Shown here: piece after piece, positions 7,157 through 15,141 of the stretch
How positions within the stretch are numbered: position 1 is the stretch's first letter
Layout: the number at the start of each line of letters is the position of its first letter
Assembly: GCA_038232215.1 (NCBI GenBank)
Contig: JBBSIG010000025.1
Span: forward strand, 1-17,397
From: JBBSIG01 sp038232215
Lineage (GTDB): Bacteria; Actinomycetota; Thermoleophilia; Gaiellales; Gaiellaceae
DNA length: 17,397 bases
Direction of reading: 5' to 3'
Program-made: the position numbers and the translations under genes
Notes under the pieces: model-generated
The model's input: only the letters and a program-made list of their open reading frames with translations
The model's database searches: none
Told to the model about the DNA's origin: nothing

Positions 7157-7184
7157 GAAGCGTCCGGTCAGCGCCGGCGCGACG

Positions 7185-8207
7185 CTAGTCCGGGAGCGGC
7201 GCGTAGATGTCCTCGTAGACCGAGTCGGGCGAGGGGGACGGCGCCGCCTCGGCCTCGGCCCGTACGCGCGCCATCTCCTCCCGCGCCTTCTCCTCGATCC
7301 GGTCGAGCTCCGCCTCGTCGGCGACCTCCCACGCGAGGAGCGCCTGGCGGTAGCGCAGGATCGGGTCGACGCTCTCGCGCTTCGCCCGCCGCTCGTCGGC
7401 GTCCTTGCCGCCTGTGGAGAAGGCCGAGTGGTGCTCCCAGCGGAACGTCTTGCACTCGACGAAGGTCGGGCCGCCCACCGAGCGGGCGCGCTCGACGCCT
7501 TCCCGGATCCCGTCCCGGACCGCGAGCACGTCGTTGCCGTCGACGATGAGCGCGGGCATGCCGAACCCGCGGGCCCGATCGGCGATGTCGGGCGTCGCCT
7601 GGCTCTTCGTCGTGGGCACGCTGATCGCGACGCCGTTGTTCTCGCAGACGAAGACGAGCGGTACCCGCCAGAGCATGGCCATGTTCAGCGTCTCGAAGAA
7701 CTCCCCCTCGCAGGAGGCGCCGTCGCCGAAGAAGCAGAGCACGACCTGGTTCGTGCTCCGGAACTTGCACGAGAGCGCGACCCCGCCTGCCATGGGGATG
7801 TGTCCCGCGACGATCGCGTTCGTCGAGATCAGCCCCGTCGAGGGCTCGGACAGGTGCATGGAGCCGCCCTTGCCCTTGCAGACGCCCGTGACCCGGCCCA
7901 TCAGCTCGGCCATCACGGCGGTCGGCTCGACACCCTTGAGGAGGGCCTCGCCGTGGCCGCGATAGGTGGCGAGCACGAGGTCGGAGTCCTCGATCGCGCC
8001 GATCGCCCCCGCCTTGATCGCCTCCTGGCCGATGCAGGGGTGCGTCGAGCCCGGGATCAGGCCCTGCCGGAAGGCGTCGATCACCTCGTCCTCGAAGGCG
8101 CGCACGCGAACCATGTCGCGGAGGAGGCCGACGAGCTCGTCGTTCTGGAGGTCGGCGGGCCGCTCGCCGAGGGGGGCGTCTGCGACCGGGATCGGCATCG
8201 TCGTCAT
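7185..8207 (-). CDS. 2-oxoacid dehydrogenase E1 component, alpha subunit (pyruvate/acetoin dehydrogenase type)
   Basis: Thiamine-diphosphate-dependent E1 alpha subunit, 340 residues, of a pyruvate or acetoin dehydrogenase-like complex. It decarboxylates the oxo substrate together with the beta subunit and passes the acyl group to E2 lipoate. The ThDP/Mg motif runs from GDG (161-163) to ENN (189-191), preceded by the typical YRGHGEALLKGV and GKGGSMHLS segments. ATG 8207 is chosen because GGAG at 8214-8217 lies 6 bases upstream, immediately after the E2 stop; a longer in-frame ORF extends to 8294 but would overlap E2. Size and motifs fit the heterotetrameric alpha-beta type (AcoA/PdhA). Substrate is not certain: branched-chain or other small 2-oxoacids and acetoin are all possible. 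Confidence 0.92.
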   Translation of the reverse strand: MTTMPIPVADAPLGERPADLQNDELVGLLRDMVRVRAFEDEVIDAFRQGLIPGSTHPCIGQEAIKAGAIGAIEDSDLVLATYRGHGEALLKGVEPTAVMAELMGRVTGVCKGKGGSMHLSEPSTGLISTNAIVAGHIPMAGGVALSCKFRSTNQVVLCFFGDGASCEGEFFETLNMAMLWRVPLVFVCENNGVAISVPTTKSQATPDIADRARGFGMPALIVDGNDVLAVRDGIREGVERARSVGGPTFVECKTFRWEHHSAFSTGGKDADERRAKRESVDPILRYRQALLAWEVADEAELDRIEEKAREEMARVRAEAEAAPSPSPDSVYEDIYAPLPD

Positions 8208-8217
8208 GTGTGGCTCC

Positions 8218-9336
8218 TTAGACGCTGGTGGGAAGATCGGCGATGCGGCGCTCGAGCGCCGCCAGGAAGCGGCCGCCGGCCTCGCCGTCGGCACTGCGGT
8301 GGTCGAGGGCGACGTTCACCCAGAGCCGCGGCTGCACGGCCAGCATGCCGTCGACCGCGACGGGCTTCTCGGCCACGCGGCCGGTGGCGACCATGGCCAC
8401 CTGCGGGCCCGACACGACGGGGGCGAAGAAGTCGACCGGATAGGCGCCGAGGTTGGAGAGCGTGCACGTCGCGCCGGCGAGGTCGCGGCCGTCGAGCTCG
8501 CCGGCCCGGGCCGCGGACACGAGGCGGGCGCGCTCGCGCGCGAGCGCGCCGAGGCCGAGGCCCGTGACGTCCCGCAGCACGGGCGCAACGACGGTCGCCT
8601 CCGTGGCGACCGCGAGCGCGAGATTGACGCGCTCGGAGCCGCCGTTCAGCTCCGGCACCTCCGTCAGTGCGCGGGCGACCGCCAGCAGGAGCAGGTCGGT
8701 CACGGTCGGCTTCTCGCCGCCTGGCAGTGCGATGCTCCGGCGGGCCTCGACGATGCCGCGCGCGTCGAGCTCGCCGCCGATGTGGATGTGCGGGATCTGC
8801 TGCCAGCTCGCCTCGATGTTGGCGAGCACGGCGGTGCGAAGGTCTCTGCCCCCGGAAGGGGCTCGGGCCGGAGCAGCCTGCGCCTGCTCGAGGTCGGCCA
8901 CGGTGACGCGGCCGTTCGGGCCGGAGCCGCGCACGGTGGCGAGGTCGATCCCCCGCTCCTGCGCGATCTTCCGCGCCGCCGGCGAGGCGGTTGGCCTGTC
9001 GTCCGCGGACCTCCTTCGCGCGGCGCCCGCACCCTCGGGACGCGGCACGGGTGGAGCCAGCGCGGGCTCCTCGACCGGGGGCGGCGCGGCACCGTCTCCG
9101 TCGGCGTCATCGAGGATCTCCGCGAGCGTCGTCTCCACCGCCACGGTCGCCCCCTCGTCGATCACGCGCCGGATCGTTCCCGCCGCAGGAGCCTCGACCT
9201 CGACCGTCGCCTTGTCCGTCTCGATCTCGACGAGCGGCTGGCCCGCGCTCACCTCCGAGCCGTCCTCGACGAGCCAGCGCAGCACCTTGCCCTCCTCCAT
9301 CGAGATCGAGAGCTGGGGCAGGCCGACCGGGATCAC
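8218..9336 (-). CDS. Dihydrolipoamide acyltransferase (E2) of 2-oxoacid/acetoin dehydrogenase complex
   Basis: E2 core protein of 372 residues. It has one N-terminal lipoyl domain (residues 1-79) with lipoylated K42 in EIETDKATVE. An Ala/Pro-rich linker follows, then a peripheral-subunit-binding domain (about 115-151, SPAARKIAQERGIDL to GRVTVADLE). The CoA-dependent acyltransferase domain ends with the active-site motif DHRSADG (H346, D350). The catalytic domain seems slightly short around VPELNGGSERVN, where relatives carry a longer loop. The GTG start at 9336 overlaps the E1 beta stop by 4 bases, so beta and E2 are translationally coupled. E2 transfers the acyl group from lipoate to CoA. 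An E3 partner must come from elsewhere in the genome. Confidence 0.93.
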   Translation of the reverse strand: MIPVGLPQLSISMEEGKVLRWLVEDGSEVSAGQPLVEIETDKATVEVEAPAAGTIRRVIDEGATVAVETTLAEILDDADGDGAAPPPVEEPALAPPVPRPEGAGAARRRSADDRPTASPAARKIAQERGIDLATVRGSGPNGRVTVADLEQAQAAPARAPSGGRDLRTAVLANIEASWQQIPHIHIGGELDARGIVEARRSIALPGGEKPTVTDLLLLAVARALTEVPELNGGSERVNLALAVATEATVVAPVLRDVTGLGLGALARERARLVSAARAGELDGRDLAGATCTLSNLGAYPVDFFAPVVSGPQVAMVATGRVAEKPVAVDGMLAVQPRLWVNVALDHRSADGEAGGRFLAALERRIADLPTSV

Positions 9337-10346
9337 GCGGCCGCCGGCTCCAGCCCGGCGAGCCGCTCCACGGCCGCCACGATCGAGTCGGCGCTCGGGT
9401 ACACCTCGCTCAGCACGGGGCCGCAGGGGATCGGCACGTCGAGCGCGGCGACTCGCTCGACGGGCGCGTCGAGCGAGTCGAAAGCGTGCTCCATGCAGAG
9501 CGCCGCGAGCTCGGCTCCGAAGCCTCCGGTGCGGTGGGCGTCGTGCGCCACCGCGAGGTGCATCGTCTTGCGCAGCGAGGCGAGGATCGTCTCGAGGTCG
9601 AGGGGGACGATCGTGCGCGGATCGATCACCTCGACCGAGACGCCGCGCTCGGCCATCGCGTCGGCCGCGGCGAGCGCCTCGTCGACCATCCCGGAGAGGG
9701 CGACGACGGTGACGTCCGACCCCTCGCGGGCGACCCTCGCCTGTCCGAACGGAATCGGCGGCGCGTCCAGGTCGACCTCCGCCCGCCGGCCGTAGAGGCG
9801 GACGTTCTCGATGAAGAGGATCGGGTTCGGATCGCGGAGCGCTGAGCGCATCAGGCCGTGGGCGTCGGCCGCGTTCGAGGGCATCGCCACCTTGATCCCG
9901 GGCACGTGCATGAACCACGACTCGAGGCTCTGCGAGTGCTGCGGGCCCATCCCCATGCGGGCGACGATCGGCGTCCGGATCACGAGCGGCACCGACAGCT
10001 TCCCGCCCGTGAAGTAGTGCAGCTTGGCGGCCTGGTTGAAGATCTGGTCCATGGCGACACCGACGAAGTCGAAGAACTCGATCTCGACGATGCAGCGCAC
10101 GCCGGTGATCGCGAGGCCGATGCCGAACCCGACCGTGCCCGACTCGCAGAGGGGGCCGTCGCGCACGACGTCCTCGCCGAAGCGGTCGTGCAATCCGCGC
10201 GTGACGCCGAACGTGCCACCGTACGGACCGATGTCCTGGCCGAGCAGCATCATCGGCTCGTCCCGCTCGAGCGCCTCGGCGATCGCGCGGTTGATCGCCT
10301 CTCCCATCGTCAGCTCTGTGCGCGACTCGCTCTCGATCTGGCTCAT
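9333..10346 (-). CDS. 2-oxoacid dehydrogenase E1 component, beta subunit (pyruvate/acetoin dehydrogenase type)
   Basis: E1 beta subunit of 337 residues, the usual length for AcoB/PdhB proteins. Recognisable segments are GQDIGPYGGTFGVTRGL near the N-terminus, the substrate-pocket region GPLCESGTVGFGIGLAITG, and EIEFFDFVGVAMDQIFNQAAKL. The GMGPQHSQSLESWFMHVPGIKVAMPS stretch is also very characteristic; it continues into the C-terminal transketolase domain with SVEVIDPRTIVPLD. The ATG at 10346 has a clear GGAGGG site at 10350-10355. It is the first gene of the minus-strand operon and faces the TIM-barrel gene at 10428 across an 81-base gap that must hold its promoter. Together with E1 alpha it would decarboxylate a small 2-oxoacid or acetoin. 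Confidence 0.93.
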   Translation of the reverse strand: MSQIESESRTELTMGEAINRAIAEALERDEPMMLLGQDIGPYGGTFGVTRGLHDRFGEDVVRDGPLCESGTVGFGIGLAITGVRCIVEIEFFDFVGVAMDQIFNQAAKLHYFTGGKLSVPLVIRTPIVARMGMGPQHSQSLESWFMHVPGIKVAMPSNAADAHGLMRSALRDPNPILFIENVRLYGRRAEVDLDAPPIPFGQARVAREGSDVTVVALSGMVDEALAAADAMAERGVSVEVIDPRTIVPLDLETILASLRKTMHLAVAHDAHRTGGFGAELAALCMEHAFDSLDAPVERVAALDVPIPCGPVLSEVYPSADSIVAAVERLAGLEPAAA

Positions 10347-10427
10347 CTGCCCTCCGCGGGTAGCGTCCCGGCGCCCGGTGTGGTAGGAACCGGCTTCCAG
10401 GATTCGATTCCAGCCAGCCTATAACAC
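10347..10427. promoter_or_regulatory. Divergent promoter region between E1 beta operon and sugar operon
   Basis: Eighty-one bases separate two divergent operons, so both promoters should lie here or overlap the first codons. A direct repeat TTCCAG at 10395-10400 and 10408-10413 (13-base period, with GATTC also repeated between) is a candidate regulator site. TATAAC at 10420-10425 resembles a -10 box but lies only 2 bases before the GTG at 10428, too close for a leader or a leaderless start. No Shine-Dalgarno sequence precedes that GTG. The assignment as a control region rests on geometry more than on clear boxes. Confidence 0.45.
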
Positions 10428-11312
10428 GTGCGCATCGGCGTCGACAGCTACTCGTACCACCGCCTCCTCGGAGAGCTTCGACGGGGTGAGCCGACCGTGC
10501 CCGCGCCGTTCCCGCGCGGCAGCCTGGACGCCGTCGCCCACGCGCGCGACGCGGGCGCCGACGCCGTCGCGCTCGAGACGTGCTTCCTGCCCGCCCCGCG
10601 CGACCTCGACGTGGGCGCGCTGGTCGAGGAGGCCGACGGGCTCGAGCTGGCGCTCTCCTGGGGAGCGCCGAACGGGCTCGAGTTCGGCGCGCGCGAGGAG
10701 GCGCTCGACGACCTGCTCGAGTGGCTCGAGCTCGCGCCCGAGCTCGGCGTACGCGTCGTGCGCATCGTGGCCGCCGGCCCGAGCCTGCGCCGGCTCGAGC
10801 CGGTCGAGCGCCAGCTCGCGCGGACCGAGGCGCCGCTCGCAGAGGCGGCGACCCGGGCTCGCAGTCTCGGCCTCGAGCTCGCGCTCGAGAACCACGGCGA
10901 CCTCACCGCAGCGGAGATCGCAGTGCTGCTCCGCCGCGTCGACGACCCGGCGCTCGGCGTGTGCCTCGACACGGCGAACGCCGCGCGGGTGGGAGACGAC
11001 GTGCTAGAGGCGGCCGAGCTCCTCGCGCCTTCGGTCCGCATGGTGCACCTGAAGGACTGCGAGCCGCTCGCCGCCGTGCGCGATCCAGTCGCGGGGCCGC
11101 GCTCGGTTCCCTACGGCGAGGGCGTGATCCCGGTGGGCGGCGTGCTCGAGACCCTCGCCGCGGCCGGCTTCGACGGGCTCGTCTGCGTCGAGCTCGCCCA
11201 GCTCGGGCCGGGCGACGACGAGCGGCAGCTCGTGCGCGACTCGGTTCGCTGGCTGCGGCGTACGCTCGCCTCGTCGACTTGCGAGCCGAAGGCCACCCGG
11301 AGCCTCGTCTGA
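10428..11312 (+). CDS. Sugar phosphate isomerase/epimerase family protein (xylose-isomerase-like TIM barrel)
   Basis: A second TIM-barrel isomerase/epimerase in the window, 294 residues, cytoplasmic and probably divalent-metal dependent. The metal-ligand set is visible: E154 in LALENHGD, D181 in VCLDTANA, H207 in MVHLKD, and E255 in VCVELAQ. The GTG start gives the typical first strand RIGVDSYSYH; no ribosome site precedes it, and the next in-frame start would remove that strand. It is the first gene of the plus-strand sugar operon, and its stop shares a base with the permease ATG (TGATG). In a cluster with a ribose-type transporter and a rhamnose mutarotase it probably interconverts an imported aldose, ketose or sugar acid. 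It is clearly diverged from the protein encoded at 1345-2139, so the two likely act on different substrates. Confidence 0.85.
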   Translation: MRIGVDSYSYHRLLGELRRGEPTVPAPFPRGSLDAVAHARDAGADAVALETCFLPAPRDLDVGALVEEADGLELALSWGAPNGLEFGAREEALDDLLEWLELAPELGVRVVRIVAAGPSLRRLEPVERQLARTEAPLAEAATRARSLGLELALENHGDLTAAEIAVLLRRVDDPALGVCLDTANAARVGDDVLEAAELLAPSVRMVHLKDCEPLAAVRDPVAGPRSVPYGEGVIPVGGVLETLAAAGFDGLVCVELAQLGPGDDERQLVRDSVRWLRRTLASSTCEPKATRSLV

Positions 11313-12361
11313 TGGCGCACGTGGAGGCGCAGGAGCAGAGCAAGCTCTCGGGACGCGTCCGCCTCGGGAACCTGACCAGCAGGATCCCGGAGGAGCTCGG
11401 CGTCTTCGCGGCGCTCGTGATCCTCGTCACCATCATCGGCGTCCACAACCGCTCCTTCGTCAGGCCGGAGAACCTGCTCGACCTGATCGCGAGCAACTCG
11501 TTCTTCGGGATCATCGCGCTCGCGACGGTGTTCCTGCTCGCGCTCGGCGAGATCGACCTCTCGGTCGGGTGGAACTTCAACTTCTCGGCCGTGATCGCGG
11601 GGCTCGCGATGGTCCACGGGGTGAATCCGTGGCTCGCGGCCGGCCTCGGGGTGCTCTTCGGCGCCGGACTCGGGCTCGTGAACGGGCTGCTCGCCGTCGG
11701 CCTGCAGCTCCCGGTCATCATCGTCACCCTGGGCACCTACTCGATGTTCCAGGGGCTCTCGCTCGTCGTGAACAAGTCGGCGGCCGTGGTGCCGCCCGAC
11801 ATCACCGGCAGCTTCTTCACGCTCGCGAACAAGCGCATCTTCTCGCTGCCGTACGTGGGCGGAGTGCCATTCCTCGCCGTCGTCTTCGTCGCGCTCGCGG
11901 TCGTCCTGCACGTGCTCCTGCACCGCACCCGCTTCGGGTACAGGGTCCTGGCGATCGGCTCGAACGCGGAAGCGGCGCGCCTGGCGGGGATTCCGCTCGC
12001 CCGCACACGCGTCCTCGTCCTCGTGCTCGTCGGCACGGCCTGCGGCTTCGCCGGCAGCCTCTACGTCGGCTCGTTCGGCTCGGTCGACCCGGCCTCCGGG
12101 GGTCAGTTCCTGCTCGCCGTGGTGGCTGCCGTGATCATCGGCGGGACGCCGCTCTCGGGCGGCATGGGAACCGTGATCGGCGCTCTGATCGGCGTGCTCA
12201 TCATCGCGACGATCTCGAGCGGCATCGTCTTCTTCGGCATCGACGCCACCTGGAGCACGTTCGTCACGGGCGCCGTGATCATCATCGCCGTGTCCGTCGA
12301 CCAGGCGGTCAAGTGGCAGCGTCGCCGCAATGCGGAAAGGAGGGCGAGCCGAACGACCTAG
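11312..12361 (+). CDS. Ribose/sugar-type ABC transporter permease (RbsC family)
   Basis: Inner-membrane permease of 349 residues with about eight to ten hydrophobic segments. It carries the RbsC-family signature LGEIDLSVG (usually GGIDLSVG) followed by GLGLVNGLL and LGTYSMFQGL. The C-terminal part contains GSNAEAARLAGIPLARTR, the cytoplasmic loop that contacts the ATPase, and IIGGTPLSGGMGTVIGALIG. The ATG overlaps the preceding stop by one base, with GGAG at 11299-11302 as a ribosome site. Only one permease gene is present, so the channel is probably a homodimer as in ribose transport. It works with the binding protein and ATPase encoded next. Confidence 0.92.
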   Translation: MAHVEAQEQSKLSGRVRLGNLTSRIPEELGVFAALVILVTIIGVHNRSFVRPENLLDLIASNSFFGIIALATVFLLALGEIDLSVGWNFNFSAVIAGLAMVHGVNPWLAAGLGVLFGAGLGLVNGLLAVGLQLPVIIVTLGTYSMFQGLSLVVNKSAAVVPPDITGSFFTLANKRIFSLPYVGGVPFLAVVFVALAVVLHVLLHRTRFGYRVLAIGSNAEAARLAGIPLARTRVLVLVLVGTACGFAGSLYVGSFGSVDPASGGQFLLAVVAAVIIGGTPLSGGMGTVIGALIGVLIIATISSGIVFFGIDATWSTFVTGAVIIIAVSVDQAVKWQRRRNAERRASRTT

Positions 12362-12431
12362 ACCGCGTCATCGTGCTCGTTCGGCCGGGCCGGCCGAATC
12401 GAAAATCCACTCAGAGGAAAGGACTTCAGGC
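12362..12431 (+). other. Gap between permease and binding-protein genes, with ribosome site
   Basis: Seventy bases separate the permease stop from the ATG at 12432, the largest gap within this operon. It contains a 19-base palindrome (annotated separately) and then AGGAAAGGA at 12414-12422, the likely ribosome site of the binding-protein gene, about 9 bases before its ATG. I see no clear -35/-10 promoter. Confidence 0.45.
12380..12398. repeat. 19-base palindrome, candidate operator or mRNA hairpin
   Basis: TTCGGCCGGGCCGGCCGAA has two perfect 9-base arms around a single central base. As RNA it can fold into an 8-bp stem with a 3-base loop. It has no T run after it, so it is not a standard intrinsic terminator. 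It could protect the end of the permease message, adjust the binding-protein level, or be a site for a dimeric regulator. In a genome this rich in G and C some chance palindromes are expected, but perfect 9-base arms in a 70-base gap are notable. Confidence 0.55.
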
Positions 12432-13556
12432 ATGCAGAAGGCATTGATCCGCGTCGGGTGTCTCGCCGTCGCGATCGCCGCTAGCGCGACCGTCGCGCTC
12501 GGCGGCGTCCACGCGTCCACACCCGCCGCGAGGCAGGCGCCGGAGGCGAAGCTCACGATCGGCTTCGTGACGCACTTCGTGGGCAACCCGTTCATCCGCC
12601 AGGTCGAGCAGGCCGCCCGCGACGCGGGCAAGGACCTCGGCGTCAACGTGAAGATCCAGGGTACGGCGGGATTCGACCCGGCGGCCCAGCTGAAGATGGT
12701 GCAGGACCTGTTCGCGTCCGGCGCGGACGGCGTCTCCACGTCCATCACGGGCGACTCGATGGCGGTCGGGCTGAACAAGCTGATCGCCGAGGGCAAGCCG
12801 ATCGTCGAGTTCAACATCTTCAGCACGCGGGTCAAGGCCCCGTACGTCGGCGAGCGCTCCGTCGTCGACTGGGCGATCCTCGGCCGGGCCGTCCGGGCCA
12901 AGATGGGCGGCAAGAGCGCGAGCGGCAAGGTCCTGATCGGCACCTGCGCCCCCGGCTTCCCGGCGCTCGTCGACCGGATCAAGGGTGTCAAGCGCGGGCT
13001 CGGCTCGGGCCTCCAGATCAAGGGGCCGTTCGACGTCACCGGCGACCCGACGAAGAACTTCTCCGCGTGGCAGCAGCTGATCGCCGCGAACCCGGACGCG
13101 AAGGCGCTGATCGGCGTCTGCGCCCAGGATCTCGAGAACCTCGGCAAGCTGAACGCGCAGAAGGGCGACCGGTACATCACCGCGGGCGGCGATCCGACCC
13201 TCGGCAACCTGGCCGCGATCGCGGGCGGACACGGGCTCATCTCGATGGGGCAGACCGGGTACGTGCAGGGCTACCTGCCGATCAAGATGATCGTCGACGC
13301 GCTGCGCACGAAGAAGGCGCTGCCGAAGACCGGCTTCATCGCCTCGGGGGCCGAGGTGATCACGAAGTCGGGCGTCGTCGAGCCGTACGGCCTGCCGAAG
13401 CTGTCGCCGGCCAAGATCAAGGCGTTCCAGACGAATCCGAAGCTCCAGCACGCGTTCTACAAGCCGCTGTTCGTGGGCAAGCCCGCGCTCTTCGGCAGGG
13501 GCGCGCTCGTCAACTGGCGGAGTCGCGTCGAGCCGATCGCGAATGCCAGCCGCTAG
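12432..13556 (+). CDS. Sugar ABC transporter substrate-binding protein (ribose-type, periplasmic-binding-protein-like)
   Basis: Extracytoplasmic sugar receptor of 374 residues. A Sec-type signal (MQKALIRVG then a hydrophobic stretch ending GGVHA) precedes an Ala/Pro-rich spacer. The mature part begins with the family strand LTIGFVTHFVGNPFIRQVEQ. The pattern VQDLFASGADGVSTSITGD and later AKALIGVCAQD and ITAGGDPT fit the RbsB/type-1 sugar-binding fold. There is no lipobox cysteine at the predicted cleavage site, which is unusual for an actinobacterial binding protein that would otherwise be lipid-anchored. The ATG lies about 9 bases after an AGGAAAGGA element. Its 3' end overlaps the ATPase gene by 14 bases. 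The mutarotase gene downstream suggests a rhamnose-like ligand; this is inference. Confidence 0.92.
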   Translation: MQKALIRVGCLAVAIAASATVALGGVHASTPAARQAPEAKLTIGFVTHFVGNPFIRQVEQAARDAGKDLGVNVKIQGTAGFDPAAQLKMVQDLFASGADGVSTSITGDSMAVGLNKLIAEGKPIVEFNIFSTRVKAPYVGERSVVDWAILGRAVRAKMGGKSASGKVLIGTCAPGFPALVDRIKGVKRGLGSGLQIKGPFDVTGDPTKNFSAWQQLIAANPDAKALIGVCAQDLENLGKLNAQKGDRYITAGGDPTLGNLAAIAGGHGLISMGQTGYVQGYLPIKMIVDALRTKKALPKTGFIASGAEVITKSGVVEPYGLPKLSPAKIKAFQTNPKLQHAFYKPLFVGKPALFGRGALVNWRSRVEPIANASR

Positions 13557-15141
13557 GACGGAAGCCGGGCGGGAGGGCGGTTCCTCGGGGCCGCCCTCCG
13601 CCTCCTCGGCCGGCCCGGGTCCGGCCATCTCGATCCGCGGCCTCGTCAAGCGGTACGGCGGGGTGGTCGCGCTCGACGGGGTCGACTTCCAGGCGGCCCG
13701 CGGCACCGTGCACGCCGTGGTCGGCGAGAACGGAGCCGGCAAGTCGACGCTCATGAAGATCCTGGCCGGCGCGGTGCGGCCCGACGAGGGATCGATCGCG
13801 GTGGGCGGCGAGGTCCTCGAGGAGCAGACGCCGCAGAGCGCGCGCGAGCGGGGAATCGGGATCGTCTACCAGGAGCTGAGCCTCTTCCCGAACCGCTCGG
13901 TGCTCGCCAACCTCTTCGCGAACCGCGAGCTGGTTCGCAACGGGCTCCTCTCCCGGCGCGCGATGGTCGAGCGGGCGAGGCCGACTCTCGCCGAGGTCGG
14001 CCTCGACGTCGATCTCGATCGTGAGGTCGGGTTCCTCCCGATCGGCGAGCAACAGCTCGTGGAGCTCTGTCGCGTGCTGCTCTCCGAGCCGTCGGTGCTC
14101 ATCCTCGACGAGCCGAACTCCGCGCTCAGCGAGGACGAGACGGGGCGCCTCTTCGCCGTCCTCAGGCGTCTTGCGAGTGCGGGCATCACCATCCTCTACG
14201 TCTCTCACCGGCTCGAGGAGGTCTTCGCGATCGCCGACCGCATCACGGTGCTCCGGAACGGCCGCGAGGTGCTCACCGCCGACCGGGCCGAGCTCACGAT
14301 CCGCGAGGTCGTGCACGCCATGATCGGCCAGAGCGAGCACGAGCTCTTCCCCGACCGGCTCCCCGTGTCGGCTGACGCCCCGCCGCGTGTGCTCTCGGTG
14401 CGCGGGCTCTCGATCCGGCGTCGTCTGCACGACGTCTCCTTCGAGGCGCACGCGGGCGAGATCGTGGGCCTCGCCGGGATCGCGGGCTCTGGGGTCTCGG
14501 ACGTCCTCGGCGTGCTCTTCGGGGCTGTTCGGCCGGACGCCGGCGACGTGTCCTTCCCCGACGGCCGCGGCGTGCCCCGCTCGACGACGAGCGCCGCCCG
14601 TAGGCGGATCAGCCTCGTCCCGGCCGACCGTCGCCGCCAGGGGCTGATGCTCACCCGCGACGTGGCCCGGAACATCGCCCACGTCTCGGCGGGCGCGCTG
14701 CGGAGCCGCTCGCCCTGGCTCGCCCGCGGCGAGCTGGCGGCAGCCGCCAACCGGCAGATCCGCGACCTGCAGATCAAGGCGCCGTCGCCCTGGACGCAGG
14801 TGCACCAGCTCTCGGGGGGCAACCAGCAGAAGATCGTGATCGGCAAGTGGCTCGAGATCGCGCCCGACGTGATCCTGCTCGACGATCCCGCCCGCGGAGT
14901 GGACGTCGGTGCGAAGAGCGAGATCTTCCGCCTCGTGCGCGAGGTGACGGCCGAGGGGCGGATCGTCCTGTTCCACTCCACCGAGCTGCCGGAGCTCCTC
15001 GGGCTGTGCGACCGCCTGCTCGTCTTCTACCGCGGGCGGCTCGTCAGCGACACCGACGCGACCGCGTTCGACTCGCGCTCGCTGCTGCACGCGATCAACA
15101 CCGGAGAAGTTCCCCACACGACAGAGAGGAGAGCCTCGTGA
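13543..15141 (+). CDS. Sugar ABC transporter ATP-binding protein with two ATPase domains (RbsA/MglA family)
   Basis: A double-domain ATPase of 532 residues, driving the importer formed with the permease and binding protein. Domain 1 has Walker A GENGAGKST (61-69), Walker B VLILDEPN (D189, E190) and a VSH switch; its signature reads PIGEQQ instead of the usual SVGQQQ-type sequence. Domain 2 has the expected degenerate Walker A (GIAGSGVSD), signature LSGGNQQK (423-430), and Walker B LLDDPARGVDVGAK, where the catalytic Glu is Asp (D448). The first 28 residues are a Pro/Ser/Gly-rich tail before the first strand (AISIRGLVKRYGG). ATG 13543 overlaps the binding-protein gene by 14 bases, and the stop overlaps the mutarotase GTG by 4. 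Confidence 0.93.
   Translation: MPAARTEAGREGGSSGPPSASSAGPGPAISIRGLVKRYGGVVALDGVDFQAARGTVHAVVGENGAGKSTLMKILAGAVRPDEGSIAVGGEVLEEQTPQSARERGIGIVYQELSLFPNRSVLANLFANRELVRNGLLSRRAMVERARPTLAEVGLDVDLDREVGFLPIGEQQLVELCRVLLSEPSVLILDEPNSALSEDETGRLFAVLRRLASAGITILYVSHRLEEVFAIADRITVLRNGREVLTADRAELTIREVVHAMIGQSEHELFPDRLPVSADAPPRVLSVRGLSIRRRLHDVSFEAHAGEIVGLAGIAGSGVSDVLGVLFGAVRPDAGDVSFPDGRGVPRSTTSAARRRISLVPADRRRQGLMLTRDVARNIAHVSAGALRSRSPWLARGELAAAANRQIRDLQIKAPSPWTQVHQLSGGNQQKIVIGKWLEIAPDVILLDDPARGVDVGAKSEIFRLVREVTAEGRIVLFHSTELPELLGLCDRLLVFYRGRLVSDTDATAFDSRSLLHAINTGEVPHTTERRAS

Noticed and set aside
8208..8294. Longer E1 alpha start at 8294
   Set aside because: It would overlap the end of E2 and adds a Ser/Ala/Pro tail. 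The ATG at 8207 has a well-spaced GGAG.
9340..9918. N-terminal extension of E2 up to 9918
   Set aside because: It lies entirely within the E1 beta gene in another frame and has no domain. The lipoyl domain begins right at GTG 9336.
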